NCBI GenBank assembly: GCA_028023455.1
Contig: JAQFVV010012535.1
Span: 432,001-496,000 of the forward strand
Reading direction: 5' to 3'
DNA length: 64,000 bases
DNA from: Epiperipatus broadwayi
Taxonomy: Eukaryota > Onychophora > Udeonychophora > Euonychophora > Peripatidae
Part shown: piece by piece, positions 62,540 to 64,000 of the stretch
Position numbering within the stretch: the stretch's first letter is position 1
Layout: each line of letters starts with the position of its first letter
Notes under the pieces: model-generated
Database searches by the model: none
The model's input: only the letters and a program-made list of their open reading frames with translations
What the model was told of the DNA's origin: nothing
Translations under genes and position numbers: made by a program

Positions 62540-63200
62540 CTGAGTAATACATTTATACAATATTTTACTCTAAATTTTATTTGTTTAATTTTGATCACCT
62601 TTCCAATATTAATGACTAAGAACTCTAATTTTATTTATTTAATTTGGTTCACTTTTCTAATGTTAATAACTAAAATTAAGATTCTCATGATCACCATTTT
62701 TTATACGTACACAAACTGTTTACGCAGATTCCACACTTGAAACTATATCATATAAATATATGCAATACAGGCATTGAACTAAACATTAATCTTTTTACAA
62801 ATATACATTGAAAAAAGAAATACTAACGATCTATAAAGAAAGATAACTCTCTTTATTCCTCACTATATGAAAGTTAAATACAATTTTTTTAAAAAACTAT
62901 TGACTGATTATTTACCTACTTGCTTTAAAAAAACTGAAAAATGAATACTACTTTTTTATTTAGCTAAGTAAATATTTACAAATTGTAAAGTATATGTATA
63001 CAATTTAATTTCTCCCCTTTTAAAAAAAAATTCCAGATTATAGATTCACTTTACTGATCCCAGTTAATAGTGAAAGGGGTTTATTATTTTTTACTTGTTG
63101 ATTACCTTTCAAATGGATCTAAAATTGCAAGGAAATCAAGTCATATATTTTAATAAACTTGTATTACAAATGTTGTATAATGAGTGTTAATAGCTCTTAA
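62540..63200. other. AT-rich sequence without recognised features
   Basis: No coding or repeat signal recognised. Confidence 0.5.
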
Positions 63201-63208
63201 TAAGCTTT

Positions 63209-63278
63209 TCTGAATACTCTTATCCCCAGACTGGTTTCTAGATGTGGCTGTCATCAGTGAGGGGCTAGAATATTCAGA
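63209..63278 (-). ncRNA. Type I hammerhead ribozyme motif
   Basis: On the minus strand the core CTGATGA is at 63257-63251 and GAAA at 63238-63235. Helix III is minimal (ACCAGTC, A-C paired with G-T around a CA loop), predicting cleavage between 63229 and 63228. Helix I has CCTCA/TGGGG next to the core and a perfect 8-bp distal arm TCTGAATA (63278-63271)/TATTCAGA (63216-63209) across an internal loop. Helix II is the weak part: CAGCCACATCTA pairs poorly. Upstream sequence (a TTAGAGATCTAATGG segment) resembles that upstream of the 16.7-kb ribozyme, so they are one family. Confidence 0.75.
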
Positions 63279-63289
63279 CCATTAGATCT

Positions 63290-64000
63290 CTAATGTTGCT
63301 ATCAATAATAATCACATATATTTATACATATATATATTGTATCAATGTGGAAAATAAGAAGGCAAATGATGATGATGATGATAATAATAATAATAATAAA
63401 AAAAAAGAGGCAAAAAAAAACTTGCATTAAACGCGAGTTTTGTGATGACTAATATCCAATCTCTGTAATGCAATAAACACACTTGCCCATTTTATTTTAC
63501 TATGCTGTCTTTTTATTTAGATAGCAGAAAACATTTTTTTCTGAAATACTTCAACAACATATCCACTAATATTTTTCCAATATATTCTATTTTTAACCAT
63601 ATAAACTCCCAATGGGAACAATTAATATTGTAGTTCTTTTGAATATCAATTAGACATAATTTTTATAACATAGATGAAGTCTGCGTCTCCCATAAAATCA
63701 TGCTCGAATTCATAAAAAAAGCCCAATTTTTTTTTTTTTTACATTGTCCATTTGTCTTATATATCCAATCCAGTGAAAATGGACGTTTCAATAGTGGATT
63801 TTGTAATATCCCATGCAACAAATTGAAGGACGTGTTAATTGGTTTTATGATCTTAACATTGTAATTTAAAAAGTTTACAAAATATCATTGCCTTGATACA
63901 TTTCTGTACAATAAATTAGTAATAATTTATTTCCTTCACCATTAAATTATTAAATATAAATGTAAATATGTTAAACACTTAGTAATTTGCATATTTGAAT
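63290..64000. other. AT-rich right end; GAT/AAT microsatellite at 63366-63399
   Basis: (GAT)n passes into (AAT)n and A-runs. No gene recognised to the edge. Confidence 0.5.

Overview
This window is AT-rich animal (metazoan) nuclear DNA with a very low gene density. Three things argue for this. There are two good spliced exons of one phosphatidylethanolamine-binding protein (PEBP) gene on the minus strand. There are many decayed Penelope-like retroelements (PLEs) with GIY-YIG endonuclease tails, plus a LINE, a Gypsy-type LTR element and tRNA-derived SINEs. There is also a short interstitial TTAGGG tract. The species cannot be named from the sequence. A lophotrochozoan (for example a mollusc) would fit, but that is a guess.

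Layout: exons at 25615-25793 and 3023-3121 (minus) join in phase 0 across a 22.5-kb intron, so the left 40% of the window is mostly one intron. That intron holds a cluster of six 14-bp near-palindromes (5816-6159), a Gypsy gag remnant (6897-7784), a SINE (8150-8238), a 185-bp tandem duplication, a hammerhead-ribozyme repeat folded back on itself (10375-10665), a foldback with a third copy (11477-12007), a PLE (12280-13720), a tRNA-like SINE, and a 512-bp hammerhead element flanked by a 13-bp target-site duplication (16342-16879). It also holds a 29-bp minisatellite and a small TIR element. From 28 to 44 kb the window is a graveyard of PLEs of four lineages and three minus-strand LINE fragments. 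From 47 to 56 kb lie another PLE, a PLE tail joined to an inverted piece, SINEs and three large hairpins. From 57 to 62.5 kb there is a degenerate Gypsy element with both LTRs. A further hammerhead motif lies on the minus strand at 63209-63278.

The most interesting signals are: (1) three copies of a type I hammerhead ribozyme family with a minimal helix III, one inside a short element that has a perfect target-site duplication and an inverted 5' segment, both PLE-like traits; (2) a PLE lineage (called PLE-A here) whose inter-unit spacer contains a tRNA-like A-box/B-box module, seen three times; (3) the six TCACCTGC-type palindromes in the PEBP intron; (4) a set of long near-perfect hairpins. 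All retroelement reading frames are broken by stops and shifts, so the PEBP exons are the only coding sequence that looks intact.
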